A stretch of 64,000 nucleotides of DNA from Nematostella vectensis (GCF_932526225.1 NC_064044.1:13829453-13893452); one strand, 5' to 3'; positions 31,571 through 44,920 are shown, numbered from the stretch's first letter. Program-made: numbers and translations. Notes: a model not told the origin generated them from the sequence alone.

Positions 31571-31837
31571 GGTTTGCCTCAGTTAAACTTCATCGGCAAA
31601 AAAAAACTGCAGGGCGACTTCGACTCGAGCGAAGTGCTTTAAACCACAGCTTAGATCCATGTGGGATCTAGAGCTGCGACCGGGCTAGCGTGATGCCAAT
31701 TGTGCGGATCACGCATGCGACCTTTGCTAGTCGCAGCGCTAGATCCCACATGGATCTGAGCTGTGGTTTAAAGCACTTCGTTCGAGTCGAAGTCGCCCTG
31801 CAGTTTTTTTGCCGATGAAGTTAAACTGAGGCAAACC

Positions 31838-31892
31838 GGCTATGCCATGCTGACGAGTCCTAATAAGGACGAAACAGCTGTCCATGGTTGCC
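31838..31892 (+). ncRNA. Type I hammerhead ribozyme, copy 3
   Basis: On the plus strand CTGACGAG starts at 31850. GAAA and CAGCTG follow, with predicted cleavage after C31882. All conserved core positions are present. Confidence 0.9.
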
Positions 31893-32191
31893 GAACTGCA
31901 CGGGTAATAGACTGTGCTAGCGTCCCGTCTTGGCCCGACTGGTGCCAATATGTGTATGCTAGTGTGCTTCTAAAGTTCACATTTATGTATACATACTCGC
32001 AAGGATAGTTTGGCTATCCGACGGAGTTTTAGACTAGCAAAGGTCGCATGCGTGATCCGCACAATTGGCATCACGCTAGCCCGGTCGCAGCGCTAGATCC
32101 CACATGGATCTGAGCTGTGGTTTAAAGCACTTCGTTCGAGTCGAAGTCGCCCTGCAGTTTTTTTGCCGATGAAGTTTAACTGAGGCAAACC

Positions 32192-32246
32192 GGCTATGCC
32201 ATGCTGACGAGTCCTAATAAGGACGAAACAGCTGTCCATGGTTGCC
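32192..32246 (+). ncRNA. Type I hammerhead ribozyme, copy 4
   Basis: The sequence is identical to copy 3 over the ribozyme and lies 354 bp downstream. Predicted cleavage is after C32236, so copies 3 and 4 bracket one full plus-strand monomer. Confidence 0.9.
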
Positions 32247-32341
32247 GAACTGCACGGGTAATAGACTGTGCTAGCGTCCCGTCTTGGCCCGACTGGTGCC
32301 AATGTGTGTATGCTAGTGTGCTTCTAAAGTTCTATTATCCA

Positions 32342-32587
32342 GAAAGAGTGCGATTTTTTGTCATAACAATCCACGTCCGCCATTTTGATCGTCATAGCGC
32401 GCGCAGTGAAATGCGCACGCGCAACAGAATAGTCCCTTGTTGCACGACTAAGGCATGAGAATAAAAATAAATAAATAAAAACTTCAAACAAAGCTTGGGA
32501 TAGAGTAAAATTTTGATCATTGTTCAATTTAATTTGTTTATTCATAACCTTGTCATAACTAGATTCCTGTGTATTTTCTCTAGGGTT
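32342..32587. other. Right edge of unit 1, no gene
   Basis: This matches 57481-57700 in unit 2. Unit 2 continues with TGTATTTTCCTCTTGAGAAAG, the left edge of the next unit. Unit 1 instead changes at TGTATTTTCTCTAGGGTTAG into the G-rich satellite. Confidence 0.6.
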
Positions 32588-35500
32588 AGGGGGCACGATA
32601 TAAGAGACATTAAGAAAACTGGGGGAGGGGCACGATATAAAAGACATTAAGAAAAATGGGGGGGGGCACGATATAAGAGAACTTAGAAAACTGGGGGGGG
32701 CACGATATAAGAGACCTTAGAAAACTGAAGGGGGGGCACGATATAAGAGACCTTAGAAAACTGGAGGGGGGGCACGATATAAGAGACCTTAGAAACCTGG
32801 GGGGGCACGATATAAAAGACCTTAAAAAACTGGAGGGGGGGGGCACGATATAAGAGACCTTAGAAAACTGGAGGGGGGGCACGATATAAGAGACCTTAGA
32901 AAACTGGAGGGGGGGCACGATATAAGAGACCTTAGAAAACTGGGGGGGCACGATATAAAAGACCTTAAAAAACTGGAGGGGGGGGGCACGATATAAGAGA
33001 CCTTAGAAAACTGGAGGGGGGGCACGATATAAGAGACCTTAGAAAACTGGAGGGGGGGCACGATATAAGAGACCTTAGAAAACTGGGGGGGCACGATATA
33101 AGAGAACTTAGAAAACTGGGGGGGGGGCACGATATAAGAGAACTTAGAAAACTGGAGGGGGGGCACGATATAAGAGAACTTAGAAAACTGGGGGGGGGCA
33201 CGATATAAGAGACCTTAGAAAACTGGAGGGGGGGCACGATATAAGAGACCTTAGAAAACTGGAGGGGGGGGGGCACGATATAAGAGACCTTAGAAAACTG
33301 GAGGGGGGGGCACGATATAAGAGAACTTAGAAAACTGGGGGGGGGCACGATATAAGAGACCTTAGAAAACTGGAGGGGGGGCACGATATAAGAGACCTTA
33401 GAAAACTGGAGGGGGGGCACGATATAAGAGACCTTAGAAAACTGGAGGGGGGGCACGATATAAGAGAACTTAGAAAACTGTGGGGGCACGATATAAGAGA
33501 CCTTAGAAAACTGGGGGGGCACGATATAAAAGACCTTAGAAAAATGGGGGGGCACGATATAAGAGACCTTAGAAAACTGGAGGGGGGGCACGATATAAGA
33601 GACCTTAGAAAACTGGGGGGGGGGGGCACGGTATAAGAGACCTTAGAAAACTGGAGGGGGGGGCACGATATAAGAGACCTTAGAAAACTGAAGGGGGGGC
33701 ACGATATAAGAGACCTTAGAAAACTGGAGGGGGGGCACGATATAAGAGACCTTAGAAAACTGGAGGGGGGGCACGATATAAGAGACCTTAGAAAACTGGG
33801 GGGGCACGATATAAGAGACCTTAGAAAACTGGAGGGGGGCACGATATAAGAGACCTTAGAAAACTGGGGGGGCACGATATAAGAGACCTTAGAAAACTGG
33901 AGGGGGGCACGATATAAGAGACCTTAGAAAACTGGAGGAGGGGCACGATATAAGAGACCTTAGAAAACTGAAGGGGGGGCACGATATAAGAAACCTTAGA
34001 AAACTGGGGGGGGCACGATATAAGAGACCTTAGAAAACTGGAGGGGGGGCACGATATAAGAGACCTTAGAAAACTGGGGGGGCACGATATAAGAGACCTT
34101 AGAAAACTGGAGGGGGGGCACGATATAAGAGACCTTAGAAAACTGGGGGGGCACGATATAAGAGACCTTAGAAAACTGGAGGGGGGGCACGATATAAGAG
34201 ACCTTAGAAAAATGGGGGGGCACGATATAAGAGACCTTAGAAAACTGGGGGGGGGCACGATATAAGAGACCTTAGAAAACTGGAGGGGGGGGCACGATAT
34301 AAGAGACCTTAGAAAACTGGAGGGGGGCACGATATAAGAGACCTTAGAAAACTGGAGGAGGGGCACGATATAAGAGACCTTAGAAAACTGAAGGGGGGGC
34401 ACGATATAAGAAACCTTAGAAAACTGGAGGGGGGGCACGATATAAGAGACCTTAGAAAACTGGAGGGGGGGCACGATATAAGAGACCTTAGAAAACTGGG
34501 GGGGCACGATATAAGAGACCTTAGAAAACTGGAGGGGGGGCACGATATAAGAGACCTTAGAAAACTGGGGGGGCACGATATAAGAGACCTTAGAAAACTG
34601 GAGGGGGGGCACGATATAAGAGACCTTAGAAAAATGGGGGGGCACGATATAAGAGACCTTAGAAAACTGGGGGGGGGCACGATATAAGAGACCTTAGAAA
34701 ACTGGAGGGGGGGGCACGATATAAGAGACCTTAGAAAACTGGAGGGGGGGCACGATATAAGAGACCTTAGAAACCTGGGGGGGGCACGATATAAAAGACC
34801 TTAAAAAACTGGAGGGGGGGGGCACGATATAAGAGACCTTAGAAAACTGGAGGGGGGGCACGATATAAGAGACCTTAGAAAACTGGGGGGGGGGCACGAT
34901 ATAAGAGACCTTAGAAAACTGGAGGGGGGGCACGATATAAGAGAACTTAGAAAACTGGAGGGGGGGCACGATATAAGAGACCTTAGAAAACTGGAGGGGG
35001 GGGCACGATATAAGAGACCTTAGAAAACTGGAGGGGGGGCACGATATAAGAGACCTTAGAAAACTGGAGGAGGGGCACGATATAATAGACCTTAGAAAAC
35101 TGGAGGGGGGGCACGATATAAGAGAACTTAGAAAACTGGGGGGGGGCACGATATAAGAGAACTTAGAAAACTGGAGGGGGGGCACGATATAAGAGAACTT
35201 AGAAAACTGGGGGGGGGGCACGATATAAGAGACCTTAGAAAACTGGAGGGGGGGCACGATATAAGAGACCTTAGAAAACTGGAGGGGGGGGGGCACGATA
35301 TAAGAGACCTTAGAAAACTGGAGGGGGGGCACGATATAAGAGAACTTAGAAAACTGAGGGGGGGCACGATATAAGAGACCTTAGAAAACTGGAGGGGGGG
35401 CACGATATAAGAGACCTTAGAAAACTGGAGGGGGGGCACGATATAAGAGACCTTAGAAAACTGGAGGGGGGGCACGATATAAGAGAACTTAGAAAACTGT

Positions 35501-38500
35501 GGGGGCACGATATAAGAGACCTTAGAAAACTGGGGGGGCACGATATAAAAGACCTTAGAAAAATGGGGGGGCACGATATAAGAGACCTTAGAAAACTGGA
35601 GGGGGGGCACGATATAAGAGACCTTAGAAAACTGGAGGGGGGGCACGATATAAGAGACCTTAGAAAACTGGGGGGGCACGATATAAGAGAACTTAGAAAA
35701 CTGGGGGGGGGGCACGATATAAGAGAACTTAGAAAACTGGAGGGGGGGCACGATATAAGAGAACTTAGAAAACTGGGGGGGGGCACGATATAAGAGACCT
35801 TAGAAAACTGGAGGGGGGGCACGATATAAGAGACCTTAGAAAACTGGAGGGGGGGGGGCACGATATAAGAGACCTTAGAAAACTGGAGGGGGGGCACGAT
35901 ATAAGAGAACTTAGAAAACTGGGGGGGGGCACGATATAAGAGACCTTAGAAAACTGGAGGGGGGGCACGATATAAGAGACCTTAGAAAACTGGAGGGGGG
36001 GCACGATATAAGAGACCTTAGAAAACTGGAGGGGGGGCACGATATAAGAGAACTTAGAAAACTGTGGGGGCACGATATAAGAGACCTTAGAAAACTGGGG
36101 GGGCACGATATAAAAGACCTTAGAAAAATGGGGGGGCACGATATAAGAGAGCTTAGAAAACTGGAGGGGGGGCACGATATAAGAGACCTTAGAAAACTGG
36201 GGGGGGGGGCACGGTATAAGAGACCTTAGAAAACTGGAGGGGGGGGCACGATATAAGAGACCTTAGAAAACTGAAGGGGGGGCACGATATAAGAGACCTT
36301 AGAAAACTGGAGGGGGGGCACGATATAAGAGACCTTAGAAAACTGGAGGGGGGGCACGATATAAGAGACCTTAGAAAACTGGGGGGGCACGATATAAGAG
36401 ACCTTAGAAAACTGGAGGGGGGCACGATATAAGAGACCTTAGAAAACTGGGGGGGCACGATATAAGAGACCTTAGAAAACTGGAGGGGGGCACGATATAA
36501 GAGACCTTAGAAAACTGGAGGAGGGGCACGATATAAGAGACCTTAGAAAACTGAAGGGGGGGCACGATATAAGAAACCTTAGAAAACTGGGGGGGGCACG
36601 ATATAAGAGACCTTAGAAAACTGGAGGGGGGGCACGATATAAGAGACCTTAGAAAACTGGGGGGGCACGATATAAGAGACCTTAGAAAACTGGAGGGGGG
36701 GCACGATATAAGAGACCTTAGAAAACTGGGGGGGCACGATATAAGAGACCTTAGAAAACTGGAGGGGGGGCACGATATAAGAGACCTTAGAAAAATGGGG
36801 GGGCACGATATAAGAGACCTTAGAAAACTGGGGGGGGGCACGATATAAGAGACCTTAGAAAACTGGAGGGGGGGGCACGATATAAGAGACCTTAGAAAAC
36901 TGGAGGGGGGGCACGATATAAGAGACCTTAGAAACCTGGGGGGGGCACGATATAAAAGACCTTAAAAAACTGGAGGGGGGGGCACGATATAAGAGACCTT
37001 AGAAAACTGGAGGGGGGGCACGATATAAGAGACCTTAGAAAACTGGGGGGGGGGCACGATATAAGAGACCTTAGAAAACTGGAGGGGGGGCACGATATAA
37101 GAGAACTTAGAAAACTGGAGGGGGGGCACGATATAAGAGACCTTAGAAAACTGGAGGGGGGGGGCACGATATAAGAGACCTTAGAAAACTGGAGGGGGGG
37201 CACGATATAAGAGACCTTAGAAAACTGGAGGAGGGGCACGATATAATAGACCTTAGAAAACTGGAGGGGGGGCACGATATAAGAGAACTTAGAAAACTGG
37301 GGGGGGGCACGATATAAGAGAACTTAGAAAACTGGAGGGGGGGCACGATATAAGAGAACTTAGAAAACTGGGGGGGGGCACGATATAAGAGACCTTAGAA
37401 AACTGGAGGGGGGGCACGATATAAGAGACCTTAGAAAACTGGAGGGGGGGGGCACGATATAAGAGACCTTAGAAAACTGGAGGGGGGGCACGATATAAGA
37501 GAACTTAGAAAACTGAGGGGGGGCACGATATAAGAGACCTTAGAAAACTGGAGGGGGGGCACGATATAAGAGACCTTAGAAAACTGGAGGGGGGGCACGA
37601 TATAAGAGACCTTAGAAAACTGGAGGGGGGGCACGATATAAGAGAACTTAGAAAACTGTGGGGGCACGATATAAGAGACCTTAGAAAACTGGGGGGGCAC
37701 GATATAAAAGACCTTAGAAAAATGGGGGGGCACGATATAAGAGACCTTAGAAAACTGGAGGGGGGGCACGATATAAGAGACCTTAGAAAACTGGGGGGGG
37801 GGGGCACGGTATAAGAGACCTTAGAAAACTGGAGGAGGGGCACGATATAAGAGACCTTAGAAAACTGAAGGGGGGGCACGATATAAGAGACCTTAGAAAA
37901 CTGGAGGGGGGGCACGATATAAGAGACCTTAGAAAACTGGAGGGGGGGCACGATATAAGAGACCTTAGAAAACTGGGGGGGCACGATATAAGAGACCTTA
38001 GAAAACTGGAGGGGGGCACGATATAAGAGACCTTAGAAAACTGGGGGGGCACGATATAAGAGACCTTAGAAAACTGGAGGGGGGCACGATATAAGAGACC
38101 TTAGAAAAATGGGGGGGGCACGATATAAGAGACCTTAGAAAACTGGAGGGGGGGGCACGATATAAGAGAACTTAGAAAACTAGGGGGGCACGATATAAGA
38201 GACCTTAGAAAACTGGAGGGGGGGAACGATATAAGAGACCTTAGAAAACTGGAGGGGGGGCACGATATAAGAGACCTTAGAAAACTGGGGGGGGCACGAT
38301 ATAAGAGACCTTAGAAAACTGGAGGGGGGCACGATATAAGAGACCTTAGAAAAATGGGGGGGCACGATATAAGAGAACTTAGAAAACTGGAGGGGGGGCA
38401 CGATATAAGAGACCTTAGAAAACTGGAGGGGGGGCACGATATAAGAGAACTTAGAAAACTGTGGGGGCACGATATAAGAGACCTTAGAAAACTGGGGGGG

Positions 38501-40008
38501 CACGATATAAAAGACCTTAGAAAAATGGGGGGGCACGATATAAGAGACCTTAGAAAACTGGAGGGGGGGCACGATATAAGAGACCTTAGAAAACTGGGGG
38601 GGGGGGCACGGTATAAGAGACCTTAGAAAACTGGAGGAGGGGCACGATATAAGAGACCTTAGAAAACTGAAGGGGGGGCACGATATAAGAGACCTTAGAA
38701 AACTGGAGGGGGGGCACGATATAAGAGACCTTAGAAAACTGGAGGGGGGGCACGATATAAGAGACCTTAGAAAACTGGGGGGGCACGATATAAGAGACCT
38801 TAGAAAACTGGAGGGGGGCACGATATAAGAGACCTTAGAAAACTGGGGGGGCACGATATAAGAGACCTTAGAAAACTGGAGGGGGGCACGATATAAGAGA
38901 CCTTAGAAAAATGGGGGGGGCACGATATAAGAGACCTTAGAAAACTGGAGGGGGGGGCACGATATAAGAGAACTTAGAAAACTAGGGGGGCACGATATAA
39001 GAGACCTTAGAAAACTGGAGGGGGGGAACGATATAAGAGACCTTAGAAAACTGGAGGGGGGGCACGATATAAGAGACCTTAGAAAACTGGGGGGGGCACG
39101 ATATAAGAGACCTTAGAAAACTGGAGGGGGGCACGATATAAGAGACCTTAGAAAAATGGGGGGGCACGATATAAGAGAACTTAGAAAACTGGAGGGGGGG
39201 CACGATATAAGAGAACTTAGAAAACTGGGGGGGCACGATATAAGAGACCTTAGAAAACTGGGGGGGCACGATATAAAAGACCTTAGAAAAATGGGGGGGC
39301 ACGATATAAGAGAACCTAGAAAACTGGAGGGGGGGCACGATATAAGAGAACCTAGAAAACTGGGGGGGGCACGATATAAGAGAACTTAGAAAACTGGAGG
39401 GGGGGCACGATATAAGAGAACTTAGAAAACTGGGGGGGGCACGATATAAGAGAACTTAGAAAACTGGAGGGGGGGCACGATATAAGAGACCTTAGAAAAC
39501 TGGAGGGGGGGCACGATATAAGAGACCTTAGAAAACTGGAGGGGGGGGCACGATATAAGAGACCTTAGAAAATTGGGGGGGCACGATATAAGAGACCTTA
39601 GAAAACTGGAGGGGGGGCACGATATAAGAGACCTTAGAAAACTGGGGGGGGGGGGGCACGATATAAGAGACCTTAGAATCCTGGAGGGGGGCACGATATA
39701 AGAGACCTTAGAAAAATGGGGGGGCACGATATAAGAGACCTTAGAAAAATGGGGGGGGCACGATATAAGAGACCTTAGAAAACTGGAGGGGGGGGCACGA
39801 TATAAGAGAACTTAGAAAACTGGAGGGGGGGCACGATATAAGAGACCTTAGAAAACTGGGGGGGGACACGATATAAAAGACCTTAGAAAACTGGGGGGGG
39901 GCACGATATAAGAGACCTTAGAAAACTGGAGGGGGGGCACGATATAAAAGACCTTAGAAAACTGGAGGGGGGGCACGATATAAGAGACCTTAGAAAACTG
40001 GAGGAGGG
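32588..40008. repeat. G-rich minisatellite, about 210 copies of a 35-37 bp unit
   Basis: The consensus unit contains GGCACGATATAAGAGACC and TTAGAAAACTGGA followed by a run of 5-12 G. Copy length varies mainly in the G run. Variants include AGAACTTAG, GGTATAAGAG, ATATAAAAGACC and ATATAATAGACC. Higher-order copying is visible: the GGTATAAG variant recurs at offsets of 2,583 bp (33627 and 36210) and 802 bp (37805 and 38607), and the ATATAATAG variant at 2,161 bp (35081 and 37242). Long open frames on both strands are by-products of the 36-bp period and are not genes. The + strand has high G-quadruplex potential. Confidence 0.97.
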
Positions 40009-41119
40009 GGTCACAGCTATTTTTGTGTAACATATCAAAGGCGTTCCATGGGGTTGCCTTCGTTGATGTAGAATTGCACAGTCTATTTGTCATCATCTCT
40101 CGTAATATGTGTGGTCTGAAATGAAGATCGATCTTTGTGTCTTGTGTGTTTTGTTTTCGTTTTAAGGCAAATAGAGAATAGGAGACTAGGCCAGCAACTC
40201 TAGAATAATCAACGCGTCAAATATCGCATACAAGATCAAATCTAACTCTAGACGATCATGCTGATCGTGAAGTCGGGCCAGCTCCACGAAAGTGGAATAA
40301 AAATGCGTAATAAACATTTTATGAAATAAAAGATTGAAAGGAAATTGGTGTTTAATAAGTCGTTTATTTGTCATCATCGCAATTTACAATGAAAAAGAAT
40401 AACTTATTTATTTACTATAGTAAATAAACTGTAAAAATATAAATCAGTCAGTTTTCCATGCTTTCCATTGTTATGAACAATGAGGACATCTGCATCATTA
40501 ATGTTACCTCTTATGATACTCAGGGATAACTTTGCACGCTTTGCACCTTTGGGCCTCCTGTGCTATCGGACCTCATGATATCTATGACCTCAAGTGGTTG
40601 CGTTCGCAAAGCATGATGGGGCCTATATTTAACGTTACCAGATAGATTGAACAAAAGGTATAACCATAGTCGGTTCGCCTATGGCTAGCCCCACTAAACC
40701 CCATACTTTAAGCCGAAGTGCACTTCTGTTCAAACATACCTTGGCGCTGATTGGCTAATCTAAACCATGTTGCATTCCTAAGTATTCCTTTGAGAACTGA
40801 ACAAGGAAGGGATGTCTAGAGGTCTGCGACTCCAAAACGCCAATTCTCGAGTAAAAAGGAATTAGGGGCTAGCGTGAAACGCGCCAGCAATAAAGACCAA
40901 AAACCCGTTGATCTGCCTGAAGTATTCGGTATTTTTATGTTTCTTGTCATACCTTTCACAACACGGGCACAGAACAAATTGCAGATATACATATAATACC
41001 ACAGGATCTAGTTTTAGACCCCCCCTTGCCCCTATAGGTCTAGGAGCGTCGAGTTTTGCATTTCTTAACCAGTAGGATTTTTTTCCTGTTGCAACAAAGA
41101 ACTCTCAAAATCTCGATAA
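40009..41119. other. Spacer between satellite and unit 2, with a dispersed repeat
   Basis: No gene is seen. 40661-40990 is repeated at about 58527-58860, beginning with a CATAGTCGG..CGCCTATGGCTAG fold-back. Both copies lie just ahead of a duplication unit. 40009-40660 shows nothing recognisable. Confidence 0.5.
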
Positions 41120-43908
41120 TAGAACCTGCGTGTTACCGTCTACCATCGCTTAAATTGTCAATAGCAAGCTTCATCATTGTATTGACATTTTAGCGTCAAT
41201 AACCAACACAAGCGGTAAGCTGAATTTGGATTTGTCGGTTGTGACTCCGTTACTTGGTTGCTTGTGTTATGGCTAACTTTTCCTCTGTCTTTTGAACCTC
41301 AGCCTTCGAAAGCTCGACTTGTGCAAAGAGAGCTTTATCACTTCGTTTTTGTTCTTTTCACCTCCGGGATTTGATTTGATTGGTGAGTACCTTCTCAGTT
41401 AAATGTCGTAATCAGCACTAGCAAGCCCTGCTAATTCTCTCCTGTTTCACTGTCATTTCTCGCCTAATAGGCTAGATTAAACACACAGTACTGTTTGTAA
41501 TATAGATAAACATATATATTGGGTACATAGATTTATAGGTTGTATAATAACATTAAAATAAATATAGGATATATACCGTAATGATTCGAATATGCGCCCT
41601 CTTTTAAATAAGCGTCACTCTCAAAACAATATGCAAAAAATGAGAGCCCCTACTGAAGCGAGGCTATAGTTCTGTATGTTTGCCAGATTATACAAAACAT
41701 TATACATTGGCTCCAACATTTAACGAGTTTGTTGCTTTTTAGCGCATTAAGGTCCCATATCAACTCTAATTTCCACCTCTTTCGCACCTAATAACATCTT
41801 GCGCGTAAGTTAATCTAAGAAGAAACCTGTTTCATAGTTTGTTGTTGATAAAAGGAAATTATATTTCTAAGAAGATAGAGAAACCCTGTTCGCACCATGG
41901 AACTACCATGGTTGTACCACGGTTAGGATACTTTGTCAGCGATTTCTTAATAAAATAACCAAAAATGCATTCCCAATTTGTATTGAATATTGTATTCAGC
42001 GAATAAAATATCTCTAACCTTTGTGCGAAATGTCTCCTACCTCCCAATTCAGCGAACTCCTTTTTCGTTATATTTCTATTTCTCTTGTCTAAAAACCCAC
42101 GCGATGGTTGTTTTCAACTCTCGAAACATTTGAACAGTACTGAGTAACCATAGCATCTTGAGTGTTCGTGACTAGCCCGAACTCTCTCCGAACCTAACTT
42201 CGTATTTAGGTTCTATATAAAATAGGAAGGGAGTGAAGCAACGCTTGATCCCATTGTTCAAAAACCTGCCTAGTTACGGCCAATGTTGTGATGTTGGTAT
42301 GAGAGTGATTGATGAGTGACAGCTCACTTTCTCTTTGAACTTTTACCTTGCCGCCGACACACGCCTACCCTGGTCCCAGAGCCTTGAGCGTCTCCGAGGC
42401 TCTGGGACCAGGGTAACACACGTCCAACCTCACATAAGCATTTTTCTTACAAGATGTATCTAGCCCACCGTTCTACGTTATCGCAATGCCTCGTTACCAG
42501 AATACTTTCTGCATAATTTAAAACTGTGTCATGGCCGCCATCTTGAATTTTTAAGATTCCAGCTCTCAGATCAATGTTATTTGTGGAGTTAAAGGCCCGA
42601 TTCGCGATTCGATAACTGTATATTTTACAGCCTCAATTTCTACCAAGTTATTGTGGAAAATTATCTCAGCTTGGATTGATTTCGCTTTATTTACTCGTGT
42701 TAATACATTTGCGACCCGAATAGACCCGATACACGTGAGGGTCGAGATTAGAGTAAATGTGCTGACTGCTTTACACTTACACATACAGTTTACCTTAAGA
42801 CTTAATTGAATGTGCACTGGACACTCATGAATGGTCTTGAGGTATTTACCTTTATTGCTTTATCTATCTTGAAGTTGAAGTAGTTTGTCGATGAATGAAT
42901 CCCAAAGAATAGGCTACTTAGATCGGACACTTGACTGGGTACTCATAAGATGAATTTTATTTTCTTACTATAAAATATCTCGATCTCTCTCATTGAATGT
43001 CATATCATTTTTACCACTTCGATTCCAATTAAGTACAGAATATGTGTGACTTAAATTGAGACAAGTTCCATCAGAATATCAAGCAGTTTTCATTAATACT
43101 TAGGTGTCAAAAGTCTTGTACTAGAAAAGTTAAAATCCTGCTGCTTTGGCTTTGGTATCTATTTAGAGGTAAACATGAAAATTAAATCTATGAAAATTAT
43201 TTTGGTACTTTGGCGCTTTTTTTTTTGGTGCTTCCTTTAGATGAGTTTTGTTATTTTCCTTAAATACCTTTATTTTTAATTGAATGTCATTTTATTTTTA
43301 TGGAACATTTTCAATTAAATCTATAGATAATTGTGCCGTCTTGAAAATATGTATATAATCTAATTTAAAGTCTGGATATTCTATAGCCCTCTCATTTGAC
43401 TTCAAAATAAATAAATGTTGTTGTTTACTTTGCACTTACATAAATAAAATGATAATTTTCAATAAAATTATATTGTTAATACAATATGACTGGCTTTAGG
43501 TGTTAAAATAAATTTACCCCTAAGTGATTGCACATCGAGGGCTGTGAACCAAATAATTTTTTAAGAAATAACAATTTCAAAACACATTCTCAGCTTTCCT
43601 TAATTTTATTACTGTGCTAACTCTGCTTTGGGGATAGTATTTTTAAGATTTTTACCATGTAAAAGATTGGACAATCAGTCCCATTCATGCAGCACACCTC
43701 AAGTCCACCCCCCACCTGAAAAGATGATGTTCTTACCTTTCTTACCCCAATCAGTGTTGTGATATGACATTTACATTAAAAACCAAGATTGTATATATAT
43801 TTTATCATATACAAAGTGGGCAGAACACATGGCCCAAACAAGTTGCAGATCTCAGGTATACCAGTCAACCCTGCGCGCAGGGTCTAGTTCAATTAGAGAT
43901 ATCATTTA
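41120..43908. repeat. Segmental duplication unit 2, left block
   Basis: Parallel to 4694-7472 of unit 1 and to unit 3. It lacks the first 160 bp and breaks off at 43908, within GATATCATTTATA, before the site where the Helitron sits in unit 1. No gene is seen. Confidence 0.75.
42366..42415. repeat. 19-bp inverted repeat hairpin, unit 2
   Basis: The arms are identical to those at 5910-5959, with one base changed in the 12-nt spacer. Confidence 0.8.
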
Positions 43909-44920
43909 TAGCAGAGCCAGCGCGGCAGTAGGCCGCGCGCAGAGCTTTATAGGTATAGAAATATGGTATAACTATGCGACTTGGTTTTGTGGTCATTGCG
44001 CGGGTACCCTGTAGTGTCACTCACCAGCCAGCCAGCCAGCCAGTCAGTCAGCCGCGCAACTCCCAGGCCTCACTCGGCCCCGTAATGGTGGCTAAATACA
44101 AGCACAAAGCAAGGGAAAAGTTCTTGTCATGCGTTGATTATTTTTCTTTTTGCCTCAAATTTTGTGACTTAAGGATAAAGTCAACTAGAGGAGATCTACT
44201 AACATTTATTCACGCCAAGATTTATGTAAGGATATGTCTGGTTTTTGCTAGTAAATTTAAGTAAGTAATAGTTCACATTAAAAAGCGAACAAAACCACAA
44301 GAAAGCGACAAAATTCAAGGTGAGTTTCAGACGACGATTTCTTTTGTCTATTGAGGATATGACAGTTATTGAGCTTTTTGTTGTCCTTTTTGTTTGCTTT
44401 GAGAATGAGCATAATACCTTTTGTTTTGACATTCTTTGTTCTATCTTTATTCTTGATTCTGTTGAAATATTTCATAAAGGCTAACCAATATCGTATTGCA
44501 TTTGTCATATACTGGTAAAGAAAACCGTTCTTGTCTTTATATCATGTGCTCTTAGTCCTAAGAAGATACATATCCTTAGAAGATACAACAACTTTTTCAA
44601 CTTACAAGAGAAATTTTCCTTACCGAGGATAAAAACAAAACAAAATTCAACCCCTGTTGCCAATATGTATTGTTATTGTCTGCATCTTACATCTCATGTG
44701 TTTATTATTATTATTTTTTTAATTAGTCAGATTATAAATGTCTTGATGAAAATATTGTTTTGAAAGAAATGTTACTCTTTTATGAACCAGGTACTACCTG
44801 AGGGCCAAGATGAATGCTAAAGACTGGAAGACATGAAAATTGAAAATCATGTCTTGAAAGACATGTCTGAAAGACAGTAGGGAGTTCTTATTCACTAGTC
44901 ATTTGATACCCCCACACACA
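43909..44920. other. Unit-2-specific stretch, no gene identified
   Basis: This sequence replaces the Helitron-site region of the other units. It starts GC-rich (GCGCGGCAGTAGGCCGCGCG) and holds a short (CAGC)n/(CAGT)n tract at about 44022-44054. The rest is AT-rich. Minus-strand open frames around 44199-44508 lack support. Confidence 0.4.

Larger units (their letters stand above)
31068..32330. mobile_element. Hammerhead-ribozyme repeat (retrozyme/Penelope-like), inverted double array
   Basis: Two tandem arrays of a roughly 355-bp monomer face each other. The left array (31068-31735) has its ribozymes on the minus strand. The right array (31736-32330) has them on the plus strand. The insertion is flanked by an 11-bp direct repeat, TCTATTATCCA, at 31057-31067 and 32331-32341. 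Unit 2 lacks the element: there CTTCTGTTGGA runs straight into AGAAAGAGTGCG. No protein is encoded. The size, tandem arrangement and type I hammerheads match animal retrozymes; the inverted arrangement is also reminiscent of the terminal repeats of Penelope-like elements. Confidence 0.85.

Noticed and set aside
32588-40008. Possible CRISPR-like array
   Set aside because: The units abut directly without unique spacers, and the setting is a eukaryotic genome; it is a satellite.
32610-40096. Many long open frames (up to 274 codons) on the minus strand, and shorter ones on the plus strand, in the satellite
   Set aside because: They are periodic translations of the 35-37 bp G-rich unit (PPLQFSKVSYIV-type). 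They switch frame whenever the unit length changes and have no gene-like composition.
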